Assembly (NCBI GenBank): GCA_016715285.1
Contig: JADKAO010000004.1
Span: 1-18,897, forward strand
Direction: 5' to 3'
Length of the DNA: 18,897 nt
Source: Actinomycetales bacterium
GTDB taxonomy: Bacteria > Actinomycetota > Actinomycetes > Actinomycetales > Dermatophilaceae
Below are positions 1-7,144 of the stretch, one piece after another (the first letter of the stretch is position 1; the number at the start of each line of letters is the position of its first letter). Both the position numbers and the translations under genes were made by a program. Below the pieces are notes generated by a model. It saw only the letters and a list, made by a program, of their open reading frames with translations. It ran no database searches and was not told the origin of the DNA.

Positions 1-1240
1 GGCAGGCGCTCTTCGGCGCCGACAGTTCCTTCGATGGCGCTTTCGCCGCGGCCGTTCTCGGCACCCTCTCGATCCTCGCGATCGGCCGCATCGCACGCGC
101 TGCCTCCTGCAATCGTCGGTCTCGGCACGATCGCGGCGATCCTCCTGGGCGATCGAAGGACACCCACTTCGTCCACCCCGCACCGGGCTGCCTGACCTGC
201 CGCCTGTTCTTCGCCCTCGCCGCTTGGGTGCGCTCTCTCATCGATCGCGACGACGCCCGCGCCCGCCTCGCCACCCGCATCGCCGCCGACCCGCAGGCCT
301 GTCTCCAGCTCACCCGACCACCCAACCGGGCCGGTCCTCGCCTGTGGTGGCGGCCGTGGCGTCTCGTCGCCGGCATCTGTCTCGGCCCGGCCAGCGGGGA
401 CGCATGGTCAAGCCTCTACTTCTCGTCATCTTCGGCCTCATGACCGTCTTCTGGGACTCCGGCGCGCCGCGCGATCGGAGCGCCGGTATGCCGCGGCAGG
501 ATCTGGCGACGGCATACCCGCGTTCTTGGCGATGGTGCCCACCGCGGCCGTCGTCTATGTCGCGTCCTGGTGGGGCTGGTTTGTCAGCGACAACGGCTAC
601 AACCGGCAATGGGCCACCGCACACCCCGCGGACGCCACCTGGTCCTGGGTTCCGGACGCGGCGCGGTCGTGGTGGAACTACCACGCGCAAATCCTTGACT
701 TCCACCGCGGTCTCTCGACCCCGCACGTTTACTAATCCAGCCCGTGGTCATGGATTGTCATGGGGCGGCCGACCTCGGTCTTCGCCGAGTACCCCGCCAG
801 CGGGGCAGGACGGCTGCGAGGTCGACATGTGCGCCAAGGTCATCACCCCGATCGGCACCCCGACGATCTGGTGGGTCGCGGCTGCGTCCCTGCTCATCCT
901 CGGTTTCCGCTGGGCGCTTCGGCGCGACTGGCGGGCCGGCGCGATCCTCGCGGGGTATGCCGGTGGGTACCTCCCATGGTTCTTCCTCGGCGAGCGCACG
1001 ATCTATCAGTTCTATGCCGTGTCGTTCGTCCCGTGGGTCGTGCTCGGCGTCACCTACGTTCTCGGCATGGTGCTCGGTCCGCCAGGCGTCTCCCCCCACC
1101 GACGACAAGTCGGTGTCACCGTCGTTGGCTGCTATCTCGTGGTGACCGCGCTGATCTTCGCGTGGTTCGTGCCGCTGTATACCGCCCGAGTCATTCCCTA
1201 TCACCTGTGGTGGGTTACATGTGGTTCCTCGTGGGTTTGA
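1..1240 (+). pseudogene. Protein O-mannosyltransferase (dolichyl/polyprenyl-phosphate-mannose type), 5'-truncated and frameshifted
   Basis: Encodes the C-terminal part of a Pmt-family membrane glycosyltransferase, which moves mannose from polyprenyl-phosphate-mannose to Ser/Thr of exported proteins. Recognisable pieces lie in different frames: LFGADSSFDGAF and a GRIAR-type segment near 10-110 (frame 3), LIDRDDARARL near 237-270 (frame 3), YFSSSS/VIFGLMTVFWD near 420-460, then SWWGWFVSDNGYNRQWA and WWNYHAQILDFHRGL (526-735, frame 1), PWSWIVMGRPTSVF (742-785), and a hydrophobic C-terminal domain (about 810-1240, frame 2) with YLPWFFLGERTIYQFYAVSF and TARVIPYHLWW. At least four frameshifts are needed to join these, plus an in-frame TAA at 733-735 where the family normally has a short HxYxSxPW stretch. 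The last codons before TGA 1238-1240 also look shifted. The gene begins before the window. Family identity is secure; whether it is a real pseudogene or sequence error is not. Confidence 0.85.
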
Positions 1241-1309
1241 TCCACCACGAGTGCCCCACGGTGTGATCCCGGACGGAGGACCCACCTCATCGGGGATGTC
1301 GCTGCGACA

Positions 1310-2467
1310 ATGGCGAGTATGACCAGGGGCCGAGGGGAACGCGCGCGCCCTCGGCAGCGACACCGCCGCCCTGCCTTCGTGTTTGCCCTGCTCGCGTCCG
1401 GTCTCGTGTTCGGTCTCGTGTTCAGTCTCTCGGGGTGCACCACGGGACCGACCGTTGGCAGTCCGACGACCAGCGCGGCGCCGACCACGTCCGGGACCTC
1501 GACCGCTCTTGGCGGGCTCGACCTGAGCCTGCTCGCAGTGGGGTCCAGCGAGCATGCGCTCGATGTCGGAGGGCGCATCCGGATGTACCGCGCCTACCGG
1601 CCGGCCCCTCGTCACCCCGTGTCGGTGGTCGTCATGCTCCACGGCGGGCTGGGCAGCGCTCGTCAGGCGGAGCAGGCGTACGGCTGGAACGCACTCGCTG
1701 AGGAGCGGGGTTTCGTCGTCGTCTATCCTGACGCAGTGGGCGCCGCGTGGGCCGTCGGGGGGACTGCTGCGGCGTCGCGGGCACCAACGGCATCGATGAC
1801 GTCGGCTTCGTGGAGCGCGTCCTCACCGACCTCGCTTCTGTCGTGAGTTGTACGACAAATCGCGCGTGTATGCCGTGGGGCTCTTCCGGCGGCATGATGG
1901 CATACCGGCTCGCGTGCGATACAACAACGTTCGCCGCCATCGGGGTGGTGGCGGGGACGGTGCTCGGGGACTGCACTAACCCCGCACCGATCTCGGTCAT
2001 GCACGTCCATGGCACCGCCGACACCACCGTGCCTCTGCTCGGGGTCGCGGGCGATGGGGTCGCTCAGATCACCGGCATACCGATCACCGACGTCGTGCAG
2101 GCCTGGCGCAATGTCGACCGGTGCGGCGGAACGGTGTCACGGTCTCGCGGAGCCGTCACGACAAACGCCACCCTCTGTGCAGCCGGGCGGGCAGTGACCC
2201 TCGTGACGATCGACGGAGGCGGGCATGCGGCCAGGGTGACCAACAGCGGTCCGCTCGACGCCTCGCCATCACCCGGACCCACAACGCCGCGCCCACGTCC
2301 TCTGCCTTGCCCTCGCGGCCGTGGACTTCGACACGACCGCCGAGATCTGGCAGTTCATGTCGACGCACGTCCGCCGAGGTGCGTCGTCGCGTGCTTATCT
2401 GCCCTTCGCTCGGCTCGTCTGCCCTTCAGCTCGGCTCGTCTGCCCTTCGGCGGCTTGTCTGCCCTGA
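1310..2467 (+). pseudogene. LpqC-like secreted lipoprotein esterase (PHB-depolymerase/feruloyl-esterase family), frameshifted
   Basis: Predicted extracytoplasmic alpha/beta-hydrolase anchored as a lipoprotein. The N-terminus has a basic stretch, a hydrophobic segment and a lipobox LSGC with Cys near 1437. The core shows VVVMLHGGLGSARQ (oxyanion region, about 1627-1670), GWNALAEERGFVVVYPDAVG (1684-1743), GVAGTNGIDDVGFVERVL, the nucleophile elbow SSGGMMAYRLAC (about 1885-1925), MHVHGTADTTVP (Asp region, about 1999-2034), and DGGGHA (His region, about 2212-2227). These segments lie in frames 2, 1, 3, 1 and finally 2, so at least four indels are present. The usual C-terminal AEIWQFMSTH is in frame 2 at about 2342-2371 and leads to TGA 2465-2467. 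The start could be ATG 1310 or ATG 1319. The last ~25 codons run into the 20-bp repeat array and are not conserved-looking. Confidence 0.8.
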
Positions 2468-2553
2468 GCTCAGCTCGTCTGCCCTTCGCTCGGCTTGCCT
2501 GCCTCCCCGCTCAGGTTTGCCTGCCTGCGCGCAGCTTGTCTGCCGTGCAAGGC
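2393..2553. repeat. Eight degenerate ~20-bp tandem repeats
   Basis: Head-to-tail units with approximate consensus GCTYGTCTGCCCTTCGCTCG start at 2393, 2413, 2434, 2453, 2473, 2493, 2514 and 2534; lengths are 19-21 bp. Units 1, 2, 3 and 5 are nearly identical; units 6-8 are diverged. The first units overlap the predicted 3' end of the esterase gene and the rest are intergenic. The ~20-bp period is close to two helical turns, which would suit a row of protein-binding sites, but no function can be read from the sequence. Confidence 0.8.
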
Positions 2554-2562
2554 CAGACAAGC
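2534..2562 (+). terminator. Hairpin closing the repeat array, possible terminator
   Basis: The last repeat unit starts with GCTTGTCTG (2534-2542), which is the exact inverse complement of CAGACAAGC (2554-2562). This gives a 9-bp perfect stem with an 11-nt loop that can pair further (CC/GG). It follows the esterase gene, but no T-run follows, so intrinsic termination is uncertain. Confidence 0.4.
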
Positions 2563-2667
2563 GGACTTAGGATATTAAGCGGCAGCCGCCACCGCGGCCC
2601 AAGGTGATTGGACTGTCCGGAGTGCCACGGCGGGCCGTTGACCGGCCTTGACAGCCAAACGAGCAGA

Positions 2668-2693
2668 GGCCCCGGACAGCACAGTCCAGGGCC
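2668..2693. other. GC-rich inverted repeat (10-bp stem, 6-nt loop)
   Basis: GGCCCCGGAC (2668-2677) and GTCCAGGGCC (2684-2693) pair with one mismatch around loop AGCACA. It lies between the repeat array and the IS. A second copy of the CTGTCCGG/CCGGACAG motif occurs near 2612-2619 and 2672-2679. It could be a bidirectional terminator; there is no T-run. The rest of 2563-2734 shows no gene. Confidence 0.35.
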
Positions 2694-2719
2694 CCAGCAC
2701 AGCGTTTCAGTGAAAGAAT

Positions 2720-2734
2720 TTGTGGAGCCAAGGG
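2720..2734. repeat. Left direct repeat flanking the IS (copy of the tRNA-Ala 3' end)
   Basis: TTGTGGAGC followed by two variable bases and AGGG. It matches 13 of 15 bases of 4030-4044, the sequence immediately right of the IS, which contains the last 12 bases of the tRNA-Ala gene. The repeat abuts the left IS end exactly, as expected for a target-site duplication or an attachment-site remnant. Confidence 0.6.
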
Positions 2735-2785
2735 TGTCTGATTCCAGGACATAGGAAACCCCTGTCCCAAGACATCGGAAACCCC
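2735..2785 (+). repeat. Left terminal repeat region of the IS
   Basis: Contains two direct copies, 23 bp apart, of GACATNGGAAACCCC. Either copy pairs with the right end; the outer one gives matched TGT...ACA tips. Confidence 0.6.
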
Positions 2786-2804
2786 ACCGGAGTGGTATTT
2801 GGGG

Positions 2805-3989
2805 GTGTCGAACCGTAAAGCGATCATCACCGCCGTCACCGTTCAACGCCTCTCCCAAGGCCAGGCCGCCCGCCAGTTTGGGGTTAGCAAGAGCTGGGTG
2901 TCTAAGGTCATGGCCCGCTACCGCGCCCAAGGCGAGCAAGCGTTCGAGGCGGCCTCCCGCCGCCCACACCGCAGCCCCACAGCCCTGCCCGAGCAGGTCG
3001 TACAAGCCATCGTGGCTGAGCGAGACCGACTCACTGCAGCCGGCCTCGACGCCGGGCCGAGACCATCAGCTGGCACCTGCGTGCTCGCGGGATCACGGTC
3101 GCCCGAACCTCAATACACCGCACCCTGGCGCGTTCGAGCAAAGTCGTCGCCGACCCCAGGAAACGACCTCGATCCTCCTACACCCGCTTCGAAGCCGACC
3201 TACCTAACGAATGCTGGCAATCCGACTTCACCCACTACCCCCTAAGCACCGGCACCGACAGCGAGATCATCACCTGGCTCGATTGGGGTACCTCCCGCTT
3301 GCGGGGCCCACTCCCGAATGGCGCTGCACATCAGCGCCCACACGCGAGTCACCGGCACGACCGTCCTAACCACATTCCGACCACCATCGCCGAACACGGT
3401 TGTCCAGCAAGCACATTGACCGATAACGGCATGGTGTACACCGTCCGCTACGCCTCCCGGAAAGTCCGAGGAGGACGCAACGCCTTCGAACACGAACTCT
3501 CGCCACCCTGGGCATCACCCAAAAGAACGGCCGCGGCAACCACCCCAAACCCAAGGCAAGGTCGAGCGCTTCCAGCAACTCAAGAAATGGCTCAAAGCTC
3601 AACCGAACCAACCAGCCACGATCACCGACCTCAACACCCTCTTGAACGAGTTCCAGCAGCTGTACAACCACCACCGGCCCCACCGCGGCATCGGCCGCCG
3701 CACCCCCGCCGCGGCCTACACCACCCTGCCCAAAGCCACCCCCAACGAACCCCCGACCCGAACCCACAACCGCATCCGCACCGACAAAGTCAACAACGGA
3801 AAAATCACCCTCCGCCACGGAGGACAGCTCTTCCACATCGGCATCGGCCGCGCCCACAACGGCCAACCCATCACCGCCCTGGTCCACGACCTCAACATCA
3901 CCATCATCCACACCACCACCGGCGAAATCCTCCGCCAACTCACCCTCGACACCACCCGCCGATACCAACCCCGAAACAGAAAACCCTAA
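2805..3989 (+). pseudogene. IS481-family transposase, multiple frameshifts
   Basis: DDE transposase. An N-terminal helix-turn-helix (LSQGQAARQFGVSKSWVSKV, about 2853-2912) is read from a likely GTG start at 2805. A deletion near 3056-3058 moves the frame, after which the catalytic core continues: SWHLRARGITVARTS, then WQSDFTHY (first Asp, about 3219-3240), EIITWLD, ISAHTRVTGTTVLTTF (about 3328-3375), LTDNGMVYT (second Asp, about 3415-3440) and KVERFQQLKKWL (Glu, about 3558-3594). The C-terminal NHHRPHRGIGRRTPAAAY and a beta-rich tail run in frame 3 to TAA at 3989. At least four or five frame changes are needed, although all three catalytic acidic residues can be found. Confidence 0.85.
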
Positions 3990-4001
3990 ACCAGGGGTTC
4001 A

Positions 4002-4028
4002 GGGGTTTCGATGTCTTGAGACATCACA
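4002..4028 (-). repeat. Right terminal inverted repeat of the IS
   Basis: The inverse complement begins TGTGATGTCTCAAGACATCG and continues AAACCCC. It matches the inner left repeat almost perfectly (GACATCG-AAACCCC) and the outer left end more loosely. Confidence 0.65.
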
Positions 4029-4029
4029 A

Positions 4030-4044
4030 TTGTGGAGCTGAGGG
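4030..4044. repeat. Right direct repeat flanking the IS, overlapping the tRNA 3' end
   Basis: TTGTGGAGC-TG-AGGG. Bases 4033-4044 are the last 12 nucleotides of the tRNA-Ala gene. It pairs with 2720-2734 (13/15 identical). Confidence 0.6.
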
Positions 4045-4105
4045 GATTCGAACCCCTGGCCTTCTCATTGCGAACGAGACGCGCTACCAACTGCGCCACA
4101 GCCCC
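4033..4105 (-). tRNA. tRNA-Ala, anticodon CGC
   Basis: A 73-nt cloverleaf on the minus strand. The acceptor stem GGGGCTG/CAGCTCC contains the G3:U70 pair that identifies alanine tRNA. The D-arm is GCGC-AGTTGGTA-GCGC. The anticodon stem TCTCG/TGAGA carries loop TTCGCAA, giving anticodon CGC, which reads GCG. The variable loop is short, and the T-arm AGGGG-TTCGAAT-CCCCT is canonical. The discriminator is A; CCA is not encoded (followed by CA). The IS lies 4 bp beyond the 3' end. Confidence 0.95.
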
Positions 4106-4118
4106 AAGTGCGTCGCAC

Positions 4119-4124
4119 ACTCTA
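4119..4124 (-). promoter_or_regulatory. Candidate -10 element for tRNA-Ala
   Basis: TAGAGT on the minus strand, 13 nt upstream of the mature tRNA 5' end, a suitable distance for transcription of a short 5' leader. No convincing -35 was found at 16-18 bp. Confidence 0.4.
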
Positions 4125-4177
4125 ACACCAGCCCCCCACCGGCATACCAATCGGGCGGCATCCACTCATCCCAGCCC

Positions 4178-4209
4178 CGCGCCCGTCCCTCGCGCCCGTC
4201 CCCCGCGCC
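4178..4209. repeat. Short 13-bp direct repeat (2.5 copies)
   Basis: CGCGCCCGTCCCT, CGCGCCCGTCCCC and a partial CGCGCC in the 185-bp spacer between the tRNA and the AI-2E transporter gene. It may simply be low-complexity GC-rich sequence. Confidence 0.4.
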
Positions 4210-4277
4210 AGCCCTGCCAGCCCCTCTCCGACCCCGGGCTGAACCCGCGCCGACCTGCGAGACCACCACTACCGGCA

Positions 4278-4283
4278 TACTCT
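4278..4283 (+). promoter_or_regulatory. Candidate -10 of a leaderless promoter, AI-2E transporter gene
   Basis: TACTCT lies 7 nt before ATG 4291, which would place the transcription start at or next to the start codon. There is no Shine-Dalgarno sequence upstream of this ATG, which supports leaderless expression. Confidence 0.4.
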
Positions 4284-4290
4284 GACCCCC

Positions 4291-5448
4291 ATGTCGTCAC
4301 GCCCGTCACCCCACTCGTCACCCTCGTCCGTACCCACAAGCGTCCGTGCCGTGAGCGAGTGGGCCTGGCGCATTCTCGCGATCGCCGCCGCCATCATCGC
4401 CACGGCATACCTGCTGGGGTTTGTCTCCGAAGCCGTGATCCCTGTCGTCGTCGCGGTCCTGCTCGCGGCCCTCCTCGACCCGATCAAGCAGGCTCTGCGC
4501 AAGCGGCTCAAGCCCGCCCCGGCAGCCGCCGTCACCGTCCTCGCCACAGTCATCGCTATCGGGCTACTGCTCTTCCTCGTCGGCAGCCAGATCACGGGCG
4601 GCTTCTCGGAGATGGCTGGTCAAGTGGGGCAAGGCATTGAGCAGATCCGCGCCTGGGTACGTGACACGTTCAAGATCACCGACAGCCAGGTCACGACCTA
4701 CCTCGACGAAGCCAGGGCCGCGATCTCCTCCAGCGAAGGGCTCCGCGGCTCCCTGACCAAGGCCGGGCTCGGCGCAACGCACGTCGTCGCGGGGACGTTC
4801 ATCGCGCTGTTTGCCCTGTTCTTCTTCCTCTACGAAGGCGACCGCATCTGGGCCTGGGTCGTCCGCCTGTTCCCGCGTCACACGCGCGAGCGAGTCGCGT
4901 CCTCGGGCGCCGTCGCGTGGCGTCAGCTGACCGCGTTCACTCGGGCCACCCTTCTTGTCGCCCTCGTTGACGCTGCCGGGATCACCCTCGTCGCCGTCCT
5001 GCTCCGCGTCCCCTTCGCCCTCGCGATTGGAGCACTCGTCTTCCTCGGCTCGTTCATCCCCATCGTCGGTGCGCTCATGAGCGGCCTGGTCGCGGTCCTT
5101 ATCGCGCTCGTGGCCCACGGGCCGGTTGCCGCGCTGCTCATGCTCGCGGGTGTCATCGCGGTACAACAGCTCGAGTCCCACGTACTGCAACCCTTCTTGC
5201 TAGGTCGCGCGGTCCGGGTGCATCCGCTCGCGGTGATCCTCGCGATTACGGCTGGTGTCGTGATCGCGGGCATCGTCGGCGCGCTCGTGGCGGTGCCGGT
5301 CGCCGCGGTCGTCAACGCCGTCGGCAAGCACCTTGCGGGCCACGACGATCAGGCCGAACTCAGCGCTGCGGCGACTCAGCCGATCACGGTCGAGCGCAGT
5401 GCGACGTCAGTCACCGACAGCGCGACGGACGGGCACGTCGAGATCTGA
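4291..5448 (+). CDS. AI-2E family transporter (TqsA/PerM-like membrane protein)
   Basis: An intact 385-residue polytopic membrane protein of the AI-2E transporter family, whose members export small molecules or act as Na+(Li+)/H+ antiporters; the substrate here is unknown. Hydrophobic segments occur near residues 28-45, 49-66, 80-103, 165-185, 220-240 and a paired C-terminal set near 245-340. The family signature LGSFIPIVGALMSGL lies near residue 252, and QLESHVLQPFLLGRAVRVHP near 292-311 is the most conserved family block. A soluble segment with helix-rich sequence follows the third membrane span, as in the family. The first ~20 residues are Ser/Pro-rich, so an internal start is possible, but ATG 4291 has a good -10 element close by. 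The gene converges on glpR and overlaps it by 42 bp. Confidence 0.9.
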   Translation: MSSRPSPHSSPSSVPTSVRAVSEWAWRILAIAAAIIATAYLLGFVSEAVIPVVVAVLLAALLDPIKQALRKRLKPAPAAAVTVLATVIAIGLLLFLVGSQITGGFSEMAGQVGQGIEQIRAWVRDTFKITDSQVTTYLDEARAAISSSEGLRGSLTKAGLGATHVVAGTFIALFALFFFLYEGDRIWAWVVRLFPRHTRERVASSGAVAWRQLTAFTRATLLVALVDAAGITLVAVLLRVPFALAIGALVFLGSFIPIVGALMSGLVAVLIALVAHGPVAALLMLAGVIAVQQLESHVLQPFLLGRAVRVHPLAVILAITAGVVIAGIVGALVAVPVAAVVNAVGKHLAGHDDQAELSAAATQPITVERSATSVTDSATDGHVEI

Positions 5449-6453
5449 CGCGGCAGCTACCGTCGCCGACGCCACTGCGGCGTCGGGAGCGATGACTGCC
5501 ACGGGCTCGGGCGCCTTGTCCTTGAGCGTGTACGTGGGCGGCGGCACCGCCACTGGGCTCCACGGCTCGCCGAGACCGATCGACTGATCGATTTCCACGG
5601 TGTTGGGGTCAACGCCGAAGTCAGCAAACGCGACCACGGCCGGGCGCGCAGCCGGCACTTGCGCGGGTTGCGGCACGCTGCGCTCGTACTCATCCGGCAC
5701 GCCCTGCGTGTCGGGCATTTCGGGGACCCGTGGCATCGGGGCTCCAACTGCTGCCGGTATGCCGTCCATCGCACCTGAGTCGGGGGCGGTTGCGGACGCA
5801 ACCTTCGCGGTTGCGGACGCAACCTTCGCGGTTGCGGACGCACCCTTCGCGGACGAGGCACGTGCGAGGTCCAGCTGTGCTCCGGTATGCCGTCCGGTCC
5901 GCTCCCGCACTGCGGCTGCGCGGAGGGCGATCACTGCCAGCAGGAGCGTGGCCGCTGCCGCCGCGACACTCCACCAGGAGGCAAGGTCAGCGATGGCCAA
6001 GCCCACGGTGACCGGGATGGCCACGAGCGCAGTCAGAGCCACGAACGCACGCAGTCGACGACCAAGCATTCCCTTGCGAGAGACCGACGTGCGCGCTACC
6101 GGCCGGCGGGGTGGCCGCTTCACCGGCTGGGGCCGCGCGGCATCAGGCGTGCGGATGATGACCTCCGGCCGAACCCCAGCCGCAGAGACGATCCGCGTCG
6201 ACCGTGCAATCAACGGTGAGGCACTCGGTGCTGGCGCAGGCTGAGGCGAGAGGGATGCCAACCGCGTCTCCAGCGTCGGACGCGCCTCACTGGAGGAAAC
6301 GATCGGACGGCGCTCCAACACGCGGATCGCATCGCTGAATCGGTCAGCCGATCGGGCGGTGGCGAGGTCTTCTCTGCGACGCACCCAATGCTGCACGAGA
6401 AAGGCAGCCCAAATGCCGACGACGGCGACGAAAATCAAGGACGAGGGCTGCAC
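5407..6453 (-). CDS. glpR: GlpR-like membrane protein (receptor of the gephyrin-like protein Glp; Rv0996-type)
   Basis: A 348-residue membrane protein with one N-terminal span (about 5-24), a basic linker with ADRFSDAIRVLERR (about 36-49), two further spans (about 135-154 and 159-180) and a long Ala/Pro/Val-rich tail. This layout, and the position in a UGPase-moeA-rimJ cluster, match the actinobacterial protein next to rimJ (Rv0996 in M. tuberculosis), named GlpR in Corynebacterium glutamicum, where it binds the MoeA-like protein Glp at the division site. The start is GTG at 6453 with a GGAG only about 2 nt upstream, so translation initiation is not well defined. Residues about 203-223 are a perfect heptapeptide repeat (see 5788-5850). 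Assignment rests on topology and synteny, as the sequence itself is poorly conserved. Confidence 0.7.
   Translation of the reverse strand: MQPSSLIFVAVVGIWAAFLVQHWVRRREDLATARSADRFSDAIRVLERRPIVSSSEARPTLETRLASLSPQPAPAPSASPLIARSTRIVSAAGVRPEVIIRTPDAARPQPVKRPPRRPVARTSVSRKGMLGRRLRAFVALTALVAIPVTVGLAIADLASWWSVAAAAATLLLAVIALRAAAVRERTGRHTGAQLDLARASSAKGASATAKVASATAKVASATAPDSGAMDGIPAAVGAPMPRVPEMPDTQGVPDEYERSVPQPAQVPAARPAVVAFADFGVDPNTVEIDQSIGLGEPWSPVAVPPPTYTLKDKAPEPVAVIAPDAAVASATVAAASDLDVPVRRAVGD
5788..5850 (-). repeat. Three tandem 21-bp repeats inside glpR
   Basis: Units at 5788-5808, 5809-5829 and 5830-5850; the first two are identical and the third differs by one base. They are in frame and encode the heptapeptide KVASATA repeated, in the region after the third membrane span. 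The number of units may vary among strains. Confidence 0.85.
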
Positions 6454-6535
6454 CGCTCCACGGTATGGACCCGGCCCGCCAGCCGGTCGGACCTCGGTCG
6501 GTGTGTCGCGGAAGTGACTGCTGTGACTGTTGAGA

Positions 6536-7144
6536 TTAGGGCGATTCGACCCACCGGGAGATCGTCCGCCGCCCCTCGAGCTCCTCCACCGTCAACGCAA
6601 ACGTCCGGTGGTCACACCATCGACCCTCGATGTGCATATACCGTTCGCGCACCCCTTCATCCCGCATCCGCACGTGCGCCACGACGGCTAGCGACGCCGC
6701 ATTTTCGGGCCGGACATTGACCTCGACCCGGTGCAGGCCCATCGGCCCAAAGGCGTAATCACACACCTCGGCGAGCGCCCGCGTCGTCAGCCCCTGCCCG
6801 GCATACTCGGGTCCGATCCAGTAGCCCGCAGCGGCCGACATCAACGATCCACGGGTGATCCCGAAGAGGTGCACCTGCCCCGCAAGGTGTCCGTCAACCT
6901 CGATCGCGAACGGCAACGTTGTGCCCGCGCGAGCCTCGTCGTTCATGGCGCGGACATAGCCGCTGTAGGTCACTCGGTTCCCGACCCCGTCCGGTGGCGT
7001 GGGCTCCCACCGCGCGAGGTACTCCGCGCTCTCCCGACGCAGCCTCTCCCACGCTGCGCGGTCACGTCGTCCCAACGGGCGCAACACAATCCGCGGCGTG
7101 CGGCCGTCATTGACGACGAGGCTGACGGGCCAGCGTTTGCTCAC
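6536..7144 (-). CDS. rimJ: GNAT N-acetyltransferase, RimJ/RimL family
   Basis: A 202-residue acetyltransferase. The fold is visible from IVLRPLGRRDRAAWERL near the start, PFAIEVDGHLAGQVHLFGI (strands before the acetyl-CoA site), AAGYWIGPEYAGQGLTTRAL (acetyl-CoA loop Q/R-x-x-G-x-A variant GQGLTT), and GLHRVEVNVRPENAASLAVV (family block). The usual LGF after VV is replaced by HVRM. It starts at GTG 7144 in a 4-bp GTGA overlap with the stop of mog, indicating translational coupling. RimJ-type enzymes acetylate protein N-termini; the target here is unknown. Rv0995 holds the same place in M. tuberculosis. glpR follows after an 82-bp gap. Confidence 0.9.
   Translation of the reverse strand: MSKRWPVSLVVNDGRTPRIVLRPLGRRDRAAWERLRRESAEYLARWEPTPPDGVGNRVTYSGYVRAMNDEARAGTTLPFAIEVDGHLAGQVHLFGITRGSLMSAAAGYWIGPEYAGQGLTTRALAEVCDYAFGPMGLHRVEVNVRPENAASLAVVAHVRMRDEGVRERYMHIEGRWCDHRTFALTVEELEGRRTISRWVESP

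Larger units (their letters stand above)
2735..4028 (+). mobile_element. IS481-family insertion sequence, about 1.29 kb
   Basis: Bounded by TGT at 2735 and ACA at 4028. The left end carries GACATAGGAAACCCC (2748-2762) and GACATCGGAAACCCC (2771-2785); the right end carries the inverse complement of GACATCGAAACCCC (4002-4015) and a TGT-N-GTCTCAAGACATC-type tip. It encodes an IS481-type transposase and is flanked by an imperfect 15-bp direct repeat. The window-wide GGCATAC motif is absent from the element, in line with an outside origin. The transposase is frameshifted, so the copy is probably immobile unless the indels are sequence errors. Confidence 0.8.

Noticed and set aside
758..1642. 294-residue open frame on the minus strand
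   Set aside because: Lies opposite the mannosyltransferase and esterase genes, has highly Arg/Glu/His/Gly-biased composition typical of antisense frames in high-GC DNA, and no recognisable motif.
2393..2553. Possible CRISPR array
   Set aside because: Units are contiguous, ~20 bp and degenerate with no unique spacers; no cas genes in the window.
3366..3968. 200-residue open frame on the minus strand inside the IS
   Set aside because: Antisense of the transposase C-terminal region; repetitive Val/Gly/Asp composition arises from the sense Thr/His/Pro codons.
2735..4105. Integrated prophage or ICE at the tRNA
   Set aside because: Only an IS481-type transposase lies between the direct repeats; no integrase, excisionase or phage gene is present.
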